Positions 25,463 to 33,066 of a stretch of DNA of 64,000 nucleotides are shown here, piece by piece. This DNA comes from Amycolatopsis sp. CA-128772 (GTDB lineage: Bacteria; Actinomycetota; Actinomycetes; Mycobacteriales; Pseudonocardiaceae), in assembly GCF_002904295.1 (NCBI RefSeq), contig NZ_PPHG01000027.1:1-64000 (forward strand). The letters are read 5' to 3'. Below the pieces are notes generated by a model. The model ran no database searches. It was not told the DNA's origin and saw only the letters and a program-made list of their open reading frames with translations. Position numbers and translations under genes: made by a program. Within the stretch, counting starts at the first letter, position 1, and each line of letters opens with the position of its first letter.

Positions 25463-26107
25463 TCACCTGGTGCGGACGGACTGGGCGCGGGTCCAGTCAG
25501 CACGGTCGCCGAGTCGATGGTTATCGCGGCTGTAGTGCGTTACCGCCTGAGCTGGGTCTTGCGGTCGCGGGGTGATCGCTTGAAGACGCGGAAGGGTGTC
25601 GGTGATGAGCTGGCGGCCGTGGGCGATGGCGCGCCACCAGACGTCGCGGACCTCGTCGACGTCCGGCCAGACGGAGAACAGTGCTTCAGCCAGGATCGGG
25701 CCGGTGTCGACGCCGTCGTCGATGATGTGCAAGGTGATGCCGGCGAGATCATCGCCGTTGCGGAGTGCCCAGTTAACCGGTCGGACGCCGCGGTACTGCG
25801 GGAGGCGCCCGGGGTGGCAGTTGATGATCTGTGGGGTCACGTCGATCAGATCGCTGCCGATGATCTTGTCGTAGAGGACGCTGAAGACGAGTTCGCACCG
25901 GCCGGGTTCCAGGCCGCGCCAGTCGCCGGATTCGATGACGCGGACCTCGGGCCATCGGGTGGCGACGGCGTCGGTGAGGCTGATGTCCCAGCTTGGCTCT
26001 GGTGTGGTCGGAACGACCGTGTCGAGCGAAAGGTCCGGTAGGCCGGCAATCACTTCGCAGGCGTGGACGGCGAGGCGGCCTTTCCCGAGTACGGCGGCGC
26101 GTCGCAT
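25463..26107 (-). CDS. Sugar N-formyltransferase
   Basis: 214 residues from ATG 26107, overlapping the aminotransferase stop. It has the formyltransferase catalytic set Asn-His-Asp: INCHPGRLPQYRGVRPVNWA then ITLHIIDDGVDTGPILAEAL. These enzymes use N10-formyl-tetrahydrofolate to formylate an amino sugar nucleotide. Short (no C-terminal domain), as in VioF/FdtF-type enzymes acting on dTDP-amino sugars. Last gene of the cassette 28915 to 25463; product presumably a dTDP-formamido-dideoxyhexose. Exact sugar (3- or 4-formamido) is not resolved. Confidence 0.82.
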   Translation of the reverse strand: MRRAAVLGKGRLAVHACEVIAGLPDLSLDTVVPTTPEPSWDISLTDAVATRWPEVRVIESGDWRGLEPGRCELVFSVLYDKIIGSDLIDVTPQIINCHPGRLPQYRGVRPVNWALRNGDDLAGITLHIIDDGVDTGPILAEALFSVWPDVDEVRDVWWRAIAHGRQLITDTLPRLQAITPRPQDPAQAVTHYSRDNHRLGDRADWTRAQSVRTR

Positions 26108-27294
26108 CAGCGTCCTTTCTGTGGTGCGGCGCCGACGGCGTCGCGGTGGCCCAACGCGTGGTGTTCGGCGGCAACCACGGCGGCGAGCTTCGCGGCAACA
26201 TGGTCGATGTCGGCGTCGGTGAGGTCGGGGTGGAAAGGCAGGCTCAGGATCTCGGCGGCGACGGCTTCGGTGGCGGGGAGCGTGTAGGACCGGCGGTCGA
26301 ACGCCGGCTGTAGATGGTTTGGCGGGTAGTGCACCCCGGCCTGAATACGGGCGGCGTGCAGGCGGGCGTGCACGGCGTCGCGAACCCTCGCGGGGATGCG
26401 GACGACGCAGTTGAACGGCACGGTGTTGGCTACGTCAAGGTCGATCATGACGACGTCCGGGACGCCGGTGAGGGTGGTTGCGTAGCGGCGCCAGAGGTGC
26501 TTACGACGGCCCGCGACCTTGTCGAAGTTGGCGAGCTGGACGCGGCCGATGGCGGCGTGCAACGTCGAGAGGTGATACCGGAACCCTAAGGTGCTGACCT
26601 GGTAGGAGACGGTGCGTACTCGCTCTTCCCGCGTGGCGGTCACGCCCAGCGATCGGGCCCGGCGTAGGGCGTCGGCTTCGGCCGGGTTGCGGGGGACGAT
26701 GGCGCCGCCGTCGCCGCAGGTGAGGGCTTTGATGGCATCGAAGCTGAAGCAGGTCAGGTCTCCGGTGGCGCCGACGAAGTGGTCGCCGTTGACGGAGCCG
26801 AAGGCTTGGGCGGCGTCCTCGACGACTGCGATGTCGCGGTCGGCGAGCTGGTCGCGGACGGGAGTGAGGTCGATGGCGCGGCCGCCGTAGAGCACCGGCA
26901 TGACAGCGCGGATCGCCGAGGTGAGCGCGGCTTGGATGTGCTCGGCGGTCACGCACAGCGTGCGGGGATCGACCTCGACGAACCGGGGGCGGGCGCCGGT
27001 GGCGAGGATTGCCTGGATGCAGGCGCAGAAGGTCAGCGACGGCACGATGACCTCGTCGCCTGGGGCGACGCCGGCGGCCAGCAGCGCCAGGTGCAGCGCC
27101 GCGGTGCCGGTCGAGACCGCGACGACATCGTCGACGCCGAGGTAGTCGGCGAGTTCGAGTTCGAAGGCGTCGGTCTCCGGTCCGTGCCCGTACTGGCCGG
27201 ACTGCAGGACTCGGCCGATCGCAGCCAGCTCTGGGCCGTGCAGGAACGGGCGGGCGTTGGCGGCAGGTCCGCTCGGGCTGGTCACGATGCTCAC
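26107..27294 (-). CDS. DegT/DnrJ/EryC1-type PLP sugar aminotransferase
   Basis: 395 residues from GTG 27294 (GTGA overlap with the dehydratase stop). Fold-type I aminotransferase of nucleotide sugars: GPETDAFELELADYLGVDDV, VSTGTAALHLALLAAGV, DEVIVPSLTFCACIQAIL, VVEDAAQAFGS, and the PLP lysine in CFSFDAIKALTCGDGGAIV. It transfers an amino group from glutamate to a keto-dTDP-sugar made by the upstream dehydratase. C-terminal VHYPPNHLQPAF and LSLPFHPDLTD are family-typical. Sits between dehydratase and formyltransferase in one coupled operon. Confidence 0.88.
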   Translation of the reverse strand: MSIVTSPSGPAANARPFLHGPELAAIGRVLQSGQYGHGPETDAFELELADYLGVDDVVAVSTGTAALHLALLAAGVAPGDEVIVPSLTFCACIQAILATGARPRFVEVDPRTLCVTAEHIQAALTSAIRAVMPVLYGGRAIDLTPVRDQLADRDIAVVEDAAQAFGSVNGDHFVGATGDLTCFSFDAIKALTCGDGGAIVPRNPAEADALRRARSLGVTATREERVRTVSYQVSTLGFRYHLSTLHAAIGRVQLANFDKVAGRRKHLWRRYATTLTGVPDVVMIDLDVANTVPFNCVVRIPARVRDAVHARLHAARIQAGVHYPPNHLQPAFDRRSYTLPATEAVAAEILSLPFHPDLTDADIDHVAAKLAAVVAAEHHALGHRDAVGAAPQKGR

Positions 27295-28277
27295 GCGGGT
27301 ACTCCGTCCGGTTCGGCGACTGCAGTGCTCGGCGCGAGCCAGTCCGGGTGCCGGCGGTACCAGGCGACCGTTTCGGCCAATCCCGCTTCCAGGTCGCGGG
27401 TGGGTGTGAAGCCGAGGGCGGCGATCTTGTCCCAGGTCATGCTGTAGCGGACGTCGTTGGCGGGGCGGTCCGGGACGTCGGTGATGGCGTCGGCGCCGCG
27501 GCCGGTGACCTCGAGCAGGAGCTTGGTCAGCTCGAGGGTGGTCAGGTCGGTGCCACCGCCGATGTTGTAGGTCTCGCCCGGCACGCCGGTGCGCAGGACA
27601 TGCTCGATGGCCCGGCAGTTGTCCTCGACGTGCAGCCAGTTGCGGACGTGCCGTCCGCGGCCGTGGACGGTCACCTGCTGGCCGGACAGCAGCAGCCCGA
27701 AGAAACGTGGGATCAGCTTCTCGGGGTGCTGGCGCGGTCCGTAGTTGTTCGAGCTGCGGGTGATGCACACGGGTACACCACAGGAGACGAAGTAGGAGCT
27801 GGCGAGCAGGTCGCTGCAGGCTTTGCTGGCCGCATACGGCACCGTGGGCCGCAGCGGCGCGGTCTCGGCGGCGGCCCCGGTCGGCAGGGGACCGTAGACC
27901 TCGTCGGTGGACACGTGGACCACCTTCGCCACGCCGGCGCGCATCGCCACGTCCAGCAGCGCCTGGGTGCCCATGACGTTCGTGCGAACCGACTGTCCGA
28001 CGTCGATCAGCGAGCGGTCGACGTGGGATTCGGCGGCTAGATGCACTACCCAGTCGTGGCCGGGAAGGACGGCGGAGACGGTGTCGTGGTCGCGGATGTC
28101 GCCGTGGATGAACCGCACCTTGCCCGAGGATTCGGCGTCGGCGAGGTTGCGGCGGTCGCCAGCGTAGGTCAGCGCGTCGAGGACGGTGACCTGCGCGATG
28201 TCGTCGCAACTGATGAGCCGGTCGACCAGGTGCGAGCCGATGAATCCGGCGCCGCCGGTGACGAAGACGGTGTGCAT
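27291..28277 (-). CDS. rfbB: dTDP-glucose 4,6-dehydratase
   Basis: 328 residues, AAAGGA before ATG 28277. Extended SDR: NAD loop TGGAGFIGSHL, HVSTDEVYGPL with the Thr-Asp-Glu active site, YAASKACSDLL (YxxxK), TRSSNNYGPRQHPEKLIPRF and RNWLHVEDNCRAIEHV. Converts dTDP-glucose to dTDP-4-keto-6-deoxyglucose, the branch point for deoxyamino sugars. No glucose-1-phosphate thymidylyltransferase is in the window, so dTDP-glucose must come from elsewhere. Followed 44 bases upstream by the epimerase-like gene. Confidence 0.92.
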   Translation of the reverse strand: MHTVFVTGGAGFIGSHLVDRLISCDDIAQVTVLDALTYAGDRRNLADAESSGKVRFIHGDIRDHDTVSAVLPGHDWVVHLAAESHVDRSLIDVGQSVRTNVMGTQALLDVAMRAGVAKVVHVSTDEVYGPLPTGAAAETAPLRPTVPYAASKACSDLLASSYFVSCGVPVCITRSSNNYGPRQHPEKLIPRFFGLLLSGQQVTVHGRGRHVRNWLHVEDNCRAIEHVLRTGVPGETYNIGGGTDLTTLELTKLLLEVTGRGADAITDVPDRPANDVRYSMTWDKIAALGFTPTRDLEAGLAETVAWYRRHPDWLAPSTAVAEPDGVPA

Positions 28278-28321
28278 CGTGATCCTTTCGGTTGAGTCGG
28301 ACGGCGAGAAGCGTGCGGATG

Positions 28322-28915
28322 TCAGCCGCGGTGCAGGGCGGACCAGGCGGCGTAGCTGGGCAGAGTGCGAGCCTGGCGGCCTTCGAAGAGTCCTGGCGCG
28401 GCCGCATCGCGCCCTGCTCGCTGCAGCGTGATGCCAGGTGGCCAGGCGATCGCGAGGTCAGAGTCGAGAGCGTTGACGGTGCGTTCGTCGGTGTCCTGAT
28501 GTGGCCGGGACAGCAGGTACAACAGCGTTGCGGTGTCGGAGAGGGCCAGGAAGGCGTGCCCGAGCCCGGGCGCGAGGTAGAGCGCTGTTCGGTTCTCGTA
28601 GTCGAGGCGCTCGGCGTGCCAACGGCCGAAGGTCGCGGAGCCGACTCGCACGTCGACGACGACGTCGAGCACCGCGCCTGCGGTGCAGGTTACGTATTTC
28701 GCAGGCCCGGCTTCCGTTGTCACGCGGATGCCGCGGAGCACGCCGTGGTGTGAGACCGAACAGGTCGCCTGCTGCACCGCCAGATCGATGCCGGTGGTCG
28801 CCGCGAATTGCCCACCGTGGAACGGCTCGTGCAGGCATCCGCGGTCGTCGACGAAGGCCGTGGGCGTGACTTTCCACGCTCCGGAGATCGGTAGCGGCTC
28901 GATGCGTGATTCCAT
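28322..28915 (-). CDS. rfbC: RmlC-like dTDP-sugar 3,5-epimerase with altered catalytic His
   Basis: 197 residues from ATG 28915 (GGAGGG upstream). RmlC cupin pattern: VTPTAFVDDRGCLHEPF, GVLRGIRVT, AKYVTCTAGAVLDVVVDVRV, TALYLAPGLGHAFLALSDTA, and WPPG. In RmlC the segment reads RGLH or RGIH, with the His acting as the base; here it is RGIR, a His-to-Arg change explicable by one base. The Tyr pair after TLLY is also altered (SRPHQ). So it may be inactive as an epimerase, a 3,4-ketoisomerase-like cupin, or a decayed enzyme. First gene of the cassette, facing the XRE regulator at 29097. Confidence 0.8.
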   Translation of the reverse strand: MESRIEPLPISGAWKVTPTAFVDDRGCLHEPFHGGQFAATTGIDLAVQQATCSVSHHGVLRGIRVTTEAGPAKYVTCTAGAVLDVVVDVRVGSATFGRWHAERLDYENRTALYLAPGLGHAFLALSDTATLLYLLSRPHQDTDERTVNALDSDLAIAWPPGITLQRAGRDAAAPGLFEGRQARTLPSYAAWSALHRG

Positions 28916-28991
28916 CCTGTTCCCTCCCGGAATCGGCGCGTCATCGCGACAACTCGAAGCTAGGAATTTAGGGACAGGTGAGGGGAATTTT

Positions 28992-29025
28992 GTGCCAGCT
29001 AGGCACGGCTGTGCCGAACCGGCAC
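28992..29025. promoter_or_regulatory. Tandem inverted-repeat operator, two GTGCC-N5-GGCAC sites
   Basis: Site 1 spans 28992-29006 and site 2 29011-29025, both with arms GTGCC and GGCAC and a 5-base gap, 19 bases centre to centre; site 2 extends to 8-base arms (29009-29027). They lie between the sugar cassette (start 28915) and the XRE gene (start 29097), just upstream of a TTGACA box, a position suited to control both directions. Confidence 0.65.
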
Positions 29026-29032
29026 AGTGCCC

Positions 29033-29059
29033 TTGACAGGGTCACTAGACCGCTACCCT
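29033..29059 (+). promoter_or_regulatory. Probable promoter of the XRE/TPR gene
   Basis: TTGACA at 29033-29038 and TACCCT at 29054-29059, spacing 15 (short of the ideal 17), 38 bases before ATG 29097. The perfect -35 makes it credible. Confidence 0.45.
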
Positions 29060-29096
29060 GGGTTAGTCTTCGTTTCCGGCGGTAGGAGGGCGCCTG

Positions 29097-30440
29097 ATGT
29101 TCTTGGTCATGTCCTCGCCCTTGCTTGACGCGATCGAGCGCCGCGACTACCCCGCAGTCCTGCAGCTCGCCCGGGAGCGAGCCGGATGGAGCCAGACCGA
29201 GCTCGCCCGGCGGCTGGGGTTTCACCCGAGCGTGATCTCGAAGATGGAGGCGCGTCGTCGCCGGATGGAGAACGTGGTGACGCTGCGGCGGCTGGCCGAG
29301 GTGCTGCAGTTGCCAGCGTCGGCGTTCGGGGTCGAAGGGGCCGAGGGCGTGGCGACCGGGCGCATCGACCCGGCCCCTTCTAGGGTGGGTAGCAAGCCCG
29401 CCCCGGAGGAGGACGACGTGCGTCGACGCAGCTTCTTGAAGGCCGGTGGCGTGGCCATCGGCGCCGCCGTCGCTGGCGCCCCGGCCGCGGAGGCCGCCGC
29501 GTCTCCTGCGCCCGGGGCTCTACCGGATCCGGCCGTCGTGCTCACCACCCGATTGTCCGACGTCCTGCTTGGCAGCCGAGCGTCCATCGGTCCGGCGCTG
29601 CCGACCGTTGGGCTGACCCGCGCACTCGCAGCGGCGCGCGCATCGTTCGGCAAGTCCGACTTTCTGGCGTTGGCCGACCAGATGCCGGCGTTGGTCCGAG
29701 CCGCGGAGGCCGCTCAGGACGCCGGAGCAACAGCTCAGGCTTACACGCTGGTCACCCGCGCGCTGGTCAAGCTCCGCCCTGCGGGGCTGGAGTGGATCAG
29801 CGCCGACCGCGCCGTGCGGGCTGCCGAAGCAGCAGGTCAACCGCTCATCCTCGCCGAAGCCGAGCGCATGCTCTCCGGTGTGTGCCGCCGCGCCGGCGAC
29901 CGCGACCGGGCGGGCACCCTCGTCGTGCAGGCAGCCGACCGACTGGCGCTCGACGGCCGAGACCCGCGCCATCTCCTGCTGCACGCCAGCCTGCTGTGCA
30001 CCGGCGGATACTCCGCTGCCCGAGCCGGCGACGGCGCCCGAGCTCGCGACTTGCTGACAGAGGCCGCCGCGACGGCGAGCCGGCTCGACGGCGCCGGGGC
30101 TGCACGAGCCCGGGCGAACCTGCTGAGCCACCGCGTCTCGGTGGAACAACTGCTCGGCGAGCCGGCGGCTGCGCTGCAGCACGCTCGCACGGCCCGCGGG
30201 GTGCAGTTCCCTGACCTCGAACGGGAGGGGCGCTACTTGGTCGACTTGGCCGCGGTCCAGCTGCAGCTGGGGCAACCGGGCCCGGCATACAGCACGTTGC
30301 TGGCCGCCGAACGCCGCGCACCCGGCGAAGTGCACACCCGCGCGGCCGTCCGCACCATCGTCGGCGCGCTGCTGGACCAGAAGCGCGCAGCCGTGCCGGG
30401 AATTCGCGATCTCGCCGCCCGGGTTCACGTACCTGCCTGA
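29097..30440 (+). CDS. XRE regulator with TPR sensor, divergent from sugar cassette
   Basis: 447 residues from ATG 29097 (GGAGGG upstream). HTH at about 22-75 (VLQLARERAGWSQTELARRL, GFHPSVISKMEARRRRMENV), an internal RRRSFLKAGGVAIGAAVAG hydrophobic segment near residue 105, then TPR hairpins (AAQDAGATAQAYTLVTRALV, LAEAERMLSGVCRRAGDRDR, RARANLLSHRVSVEQLLGEP). Same architecture as the 21521 protein but without zinc ribbon. Head-to-head with the dTDP-sugar genes across a tandem operator, so it is the likely regulator of that cassette and itself. Confidence 0.8.
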   Translation: MFLVMSSPLLDAIERRDYPAVLQLARERAGWSQTELARRLGFHPSVISKMEARRRRMENVVTLRRLAEVLQLPASAFGVEGAEGVATGRIDPAPSRVGSKPAPEEDDVRRRSFLKAGGVAIGAAVAGAPAAEAAASPAPGALPDPAVVLTTRLSDVLLGSRASIGPALPTVGLTRALAAARASFGKSDFLALADQMPALVRAAEAAQDAGATAQAYTLVTRALVKLRPAGLEWISADRAVRAAEAAGQPLILAEAERMLSGVCRRAGDRDRAGTLVVQAADRLALDGRDPRHLLLHASLLCTGGYSAARAGDGARARDLLTEAAATASRLDGAGAARARANLLSHRVSVEQLLGEPAAALQHARTARGVQFPDLEREGRYLVDLAAVQLQLGQPGPAYSTLLAAERRAPGEVHTRAAVRTIVGALLDQKRAAVPGIRDLAARVHVPA

Positions 30441-30521
30441 TCAGGCCCAGCTTTCGGCGGCTCTCAGGAAGACTTGCCGTGCCTTACGCCAGCTTCGTTG
30501 ACGTCTTGATCATCTTAATAA

Positions 30522-30803
30522 CCTGGCGAGCAGGTCCTGCTCGCCCAGCGTGCGAACACCGGCTACGCGGACGGCCAGTGAAACCTGCCCTCGGGCAAGC
30601 TCGAAGACGGCAAGGACATGGTCGCCGCCATCATCCGGGAAGCCCGCGAAGAGATCGACGTTGAGGTTGACCGTGATGACCTGGACATGGTCGCCTCAGC
30701 CCACTACCTCAACCCTGAAGGGCAGGCCAGGGTCGGGTTCTTCTTCCGCGCTCGTCGATGGCGCGGAGAACCACTGCTGAGATCCGATCTTCTGTGGCAT
30801 TAG
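30522..30803 (+). pseudogene. NUDIX hydrolase remnant with TGA in the conserved Trp position
   Basis: The frame reads GEQVLLAQRANTGYADGQ, then TGA at 30579-30581, then NLPSGKLEDGKDMVAAIIRE AREEIDVEVD and VGFFFRARRWRGEPLL. NUDIX relatives have GYADGxWNLPSGKLE, so the stop sits where TGG (Trp) is expected: a one-base nonsense change. The NUDIX box (GKLEDGKDMVAAIIREAREEI) is intact but the 5' end (before 30522) and the 3' end (after about 30775) are gone, the latter replaced by the KAP gene. Confidence 0.75.
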
Positions 30804-32254
30804 ATAAGGTGAGTCGGTTTATCGAGGACCACGATTCGTCGGCGATCGGACTCGCAGGCTTCCGTGGGGCGGGCAAGTCGACGATCATGCGTTCGATTGC
30901 GGAAAAGCAGCAGCTTCCCAACACGTCGACTCTGGTACCGGCTCCGGTCTCGCACGACCCAGCTGACTTCTGTCGACACATCTTGCAGAAGGTCGCCGAG
31001 AAGATTGTCGAGCAGGAGCCGATTCGGCGCGGCGCGCTGGTTAACCGCGTATTGCTCACACGCTTCTACGGTTTTGTCGTTGCTGGCATACTCGGTGGCA
31101 TCTCGCTTCTGGCCGATGCTCTCAGTGCTGCTTGGCCGAAATTTGGCACCGCCAGCATCATTGGGCTGACGGTGTTGGGGTATGCGGCCGCAGGGTTCTT
31201 TTACACGGCGCTAGTGCGACCGCGCAGGCGCTTGTATCGCTATCAGTCAGCGGTGGTGGTCAAGGCATCTATGATTCTTGACGAGCTCAACTACGAGATC
31301 GAAGATGGTACTGTAGCTAAGAACGTTGTGAAGCTGGCTACTTCTGGTGAACTCAGCGATGAGAGCTCGACGAAGCGCAAGCATCGAGCGATGACAAGGG
31401 TCGACTCGGCGTCCTGCCTCCGCGACTTGTTGACGGAATATTGCAGGCAGCCTGGGCGACCTCGATTTGTTGTGTGTGTGGACGAGTTGGACAAATTGCC
31501 CACGGCAGAAGCACTTGTTGTGACGATCAACAATCTCAAGGACCTGTTTCATATCGACGGAGTGCATTTTGTTGTGAGTGTCTCAATCGACGCTCTCAGG
31601 TCTTTTGAACAGCGTGGCTTGCCCGATCGTGATGCCTTTGACTCGTCCTTTGACACAGTGATCGATGTTGGGTGGTTGACGGTGAAGGAATCGGAGGACG
31701 TCGTCACGTCCAGAGCAAACGGCTTCCATCCTCACCTGGCATACTATTGCCATGCTTGGTCGGGCGGTCTGCCTCGGGATCTGCTGCGCGCGGCACGCCG
31801 GTGTGTGGAAATTCAAAGAGCAGCCAAGGAGCCTCTTCGCTCAGCGGAGTTGATCACCGAACTCATTCAGGCCGACCTTCTCCAGTTAATTGAGGGATTG
31901 CTCGGTTCCACGTCTCAACCCGAGGCGGAAATGCCTTTATGGAATTTGCGTGGCGCCCTTCTGGAGAGCGCGCACAAGGGCACGATTACGGAGCAAGTTG
32001 ATGCGATGCGCAAGCTGCGCATGCATGAATCCCATGTGATCAACGGCGCGATTACTCGTTACTGTGCTGGGCTGTACATTCGGCAGATGGCACTTATGCT
32101 TCACCCAGTCGGGGCACCGGCTCCGCAATGGGCGGAGGCGCAGGTCGAGCAGTGGTTCGAACTTCTCGCCAGTGTGACCGCATCGACGGCTTCCGACATG
32201 CGAATACAGGAGCTCAGGTTGGATGCCTGCGCCCGTAAGCTCCCGTTGAGTTGA
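30758..32254 (+). CDS. KAP-type membrane P-loop NTPase
   Basis: 498 residues. Walker A GLAGFRGAGKSTIMRSIA (about 30-47), two membrane helices in the loop that follows (VLLTRFYGFVVAGILGG ISLLADAL and TASIIGLTVLGYAAAGFFYT), Walker B RFVVCVDELDKLPTAEAL, and a helical C-terminus. This layout, with transmembrane helices inside the P-loop domain, is that of KAP NTPases, several of which act in phage defence. Codons are visibly more AT-rich than neighbours (TTG, GAT, TAT, ATT frequent), suggesting transfer. ATG 30758 lies inside the NUDIX remnant; homology probably starts near IRSSVALDKVSRFIEDHDSS, so the 5' end may be a junction and the native start lost. Followed at once by an IS fragment. Confidence 0.65.
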   Translation: MARRTTAEIRSSVALDKVSRFIEDHDSSAIGLAGFRGAGKSTIMRSIAEKQQLPNTSTLVPAPVSHDPADFCRHILQKVAEKIVEQEPIRRGALVNRVLLTRFYGFVVAGILGGISLLADALSAAWPKFGTASIIGLTVLGYAAAGFFYTALVRPRRRLYRYQSAVVVKASMILDELNYEIEDGTVAKNVVKLATSGELSDESSTKRKHRAMTRVDSASCLRDLLTEYCRQPGRPRFVVCVDELDKLPTAEALVVTINNLKDLFHIDGVHFVVSVSIDALRSFEQRGLPDRDAFDSSFDTVIDVGWLTVKESEDVVTSRANGFHPHLAYYCHAWSGGLPRDLLRAARRCVEIQRAAKEPLRSAELITELIQADLLQLIEGLLGSTSQPEAEMPLWNLRGALLESAHKGTITEQVDAMRKLRMHESHVINGAITRYCAGLYIRQMALMLHPVGAPAPQWAEAQVEQWFELLASVTASTASDMRIQELRLDACARKLPLS

Positions 32255-32258
32255 TCAT

Positions 32259-32495
32259 GTGTGCATGCGGCGGGCGAGGCACCTGGTCCAAGCCTGTGGC
32301 ATCACCCCAGTCATCGCTCGCCGCGGTGTCAAGCACGGCTCCGGCCTAGGCGAAATCCGCTGGCCTGTGGAACGCACCTTCGCTTGGTTCAAAAACTTCC
32401 GCCGACTGCGCATCCGAACCGAACGACGAGCCGATGTCCATCAGGTCATCCTCAGCCTGGTCTGTTCCCTGACTGCCTCCGCAAACTTATTCTGA
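32259..32495 (+). mobile_element. IS5-family transposase C-terminal fragment
   Basis: 78 codons: ARHLVQACGITPVIARRGV, SGLGEIRWPVERTFAWFKNF RRLRIRTERRADVHQ. The VERTFAWFKNFRRL block is the C-terminal DDE (Glu) region of IS5/IS1182-type transposases; the first two-thirds of the transposase is missing. It begins only 5 bases after the KAP gene, marking a past insertion or the right junction of an acquired segment. Confidence 0.75.
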
Positions 32496-32694
32496 ACTGA
32501 CCCCCAAGACTGCGCCGGTGGGCTTGGTCATTCGCTCGGACAGCCGAGCCTGCCGGTCCGTCGAAATGCGGCTGGTCAGGATGTGCTGATTGGATCCCGA
32601 GCGCCTCGGCAGCGGACCGGAGACTATTCAGGCGCTGACGCGTGACCGCGCCGGCCTGCCGCCTCGTTGCGTCGTCCGGCTTTCGCCTCCGGGG

Positions 32695-33066
32695 TCACGC
32701 TGCTGCTGGGGCGGCGAACTCGCCGTCGGCCGCTCCTGCGGTGAAGGCGGCCCATTCGTCAACCGTGTAGGTGAGTGTGGTGGTGCCGTCGAGGCTGTGC
32801 AGGCGCGCGCCGCCAGCGGAGGAGTGTTCGATGCGCAGGGCGTGGTTGCTGCCGGGAACTGCTGCACCGGTGACTTCGGCGATGAAGCCGGGCCAGGCGG
32901 CGATGTCGACGCTGAGGACGGGGCCGGCGCCGTGGTCTTTGGTGTCGCGGACCTGCACGGTGGTGCCGGTGAAGCGGACTTCGACGCAGCCGCTTTGGGA
33001 GGGGCTGAAGCTGGATTTGAACCAGTCGGTGTGAGGGTGGGCCTGGTGACGGGCGGAGGTGGTCAC
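32695..33066 (-). CDS. DUF397-domain protein
   Basis: 123 residues from GTG 33066, overlapping the XRE stop (GTGA). N-terminal DUF397 signature: DWFKSSFSPSQSGCVEVRF, VQVRDTKDHGAGPVLSVDIA AWPGFIAEV. The C-terminal half (HALRIEHSSAGGARLHSLDG) is an extra strand-rich module beyond the usual 60-80 residues, with TLTYTVDEWAAFTAGAADGE at the end resembling a second, degenerate DUF397 copy. Pairs of XRE-DUF5753 and DUF397 genes are frequent in actinomycetes and affect development and antibiotic output; mechanism not established. Confidence 0.85.
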   Translation of the reverse strand: MTTSARHQAHPHTDWFKSSFSPSQSGCVEVRFTGTTVQVRDTKDHGAGPVLSVDIAAWPGFIAEVTGAAVPGSNHALRIEHSSAGGARLHSLDGTTTLTYTVDEWAAFTAGAADGEFAAPAAA

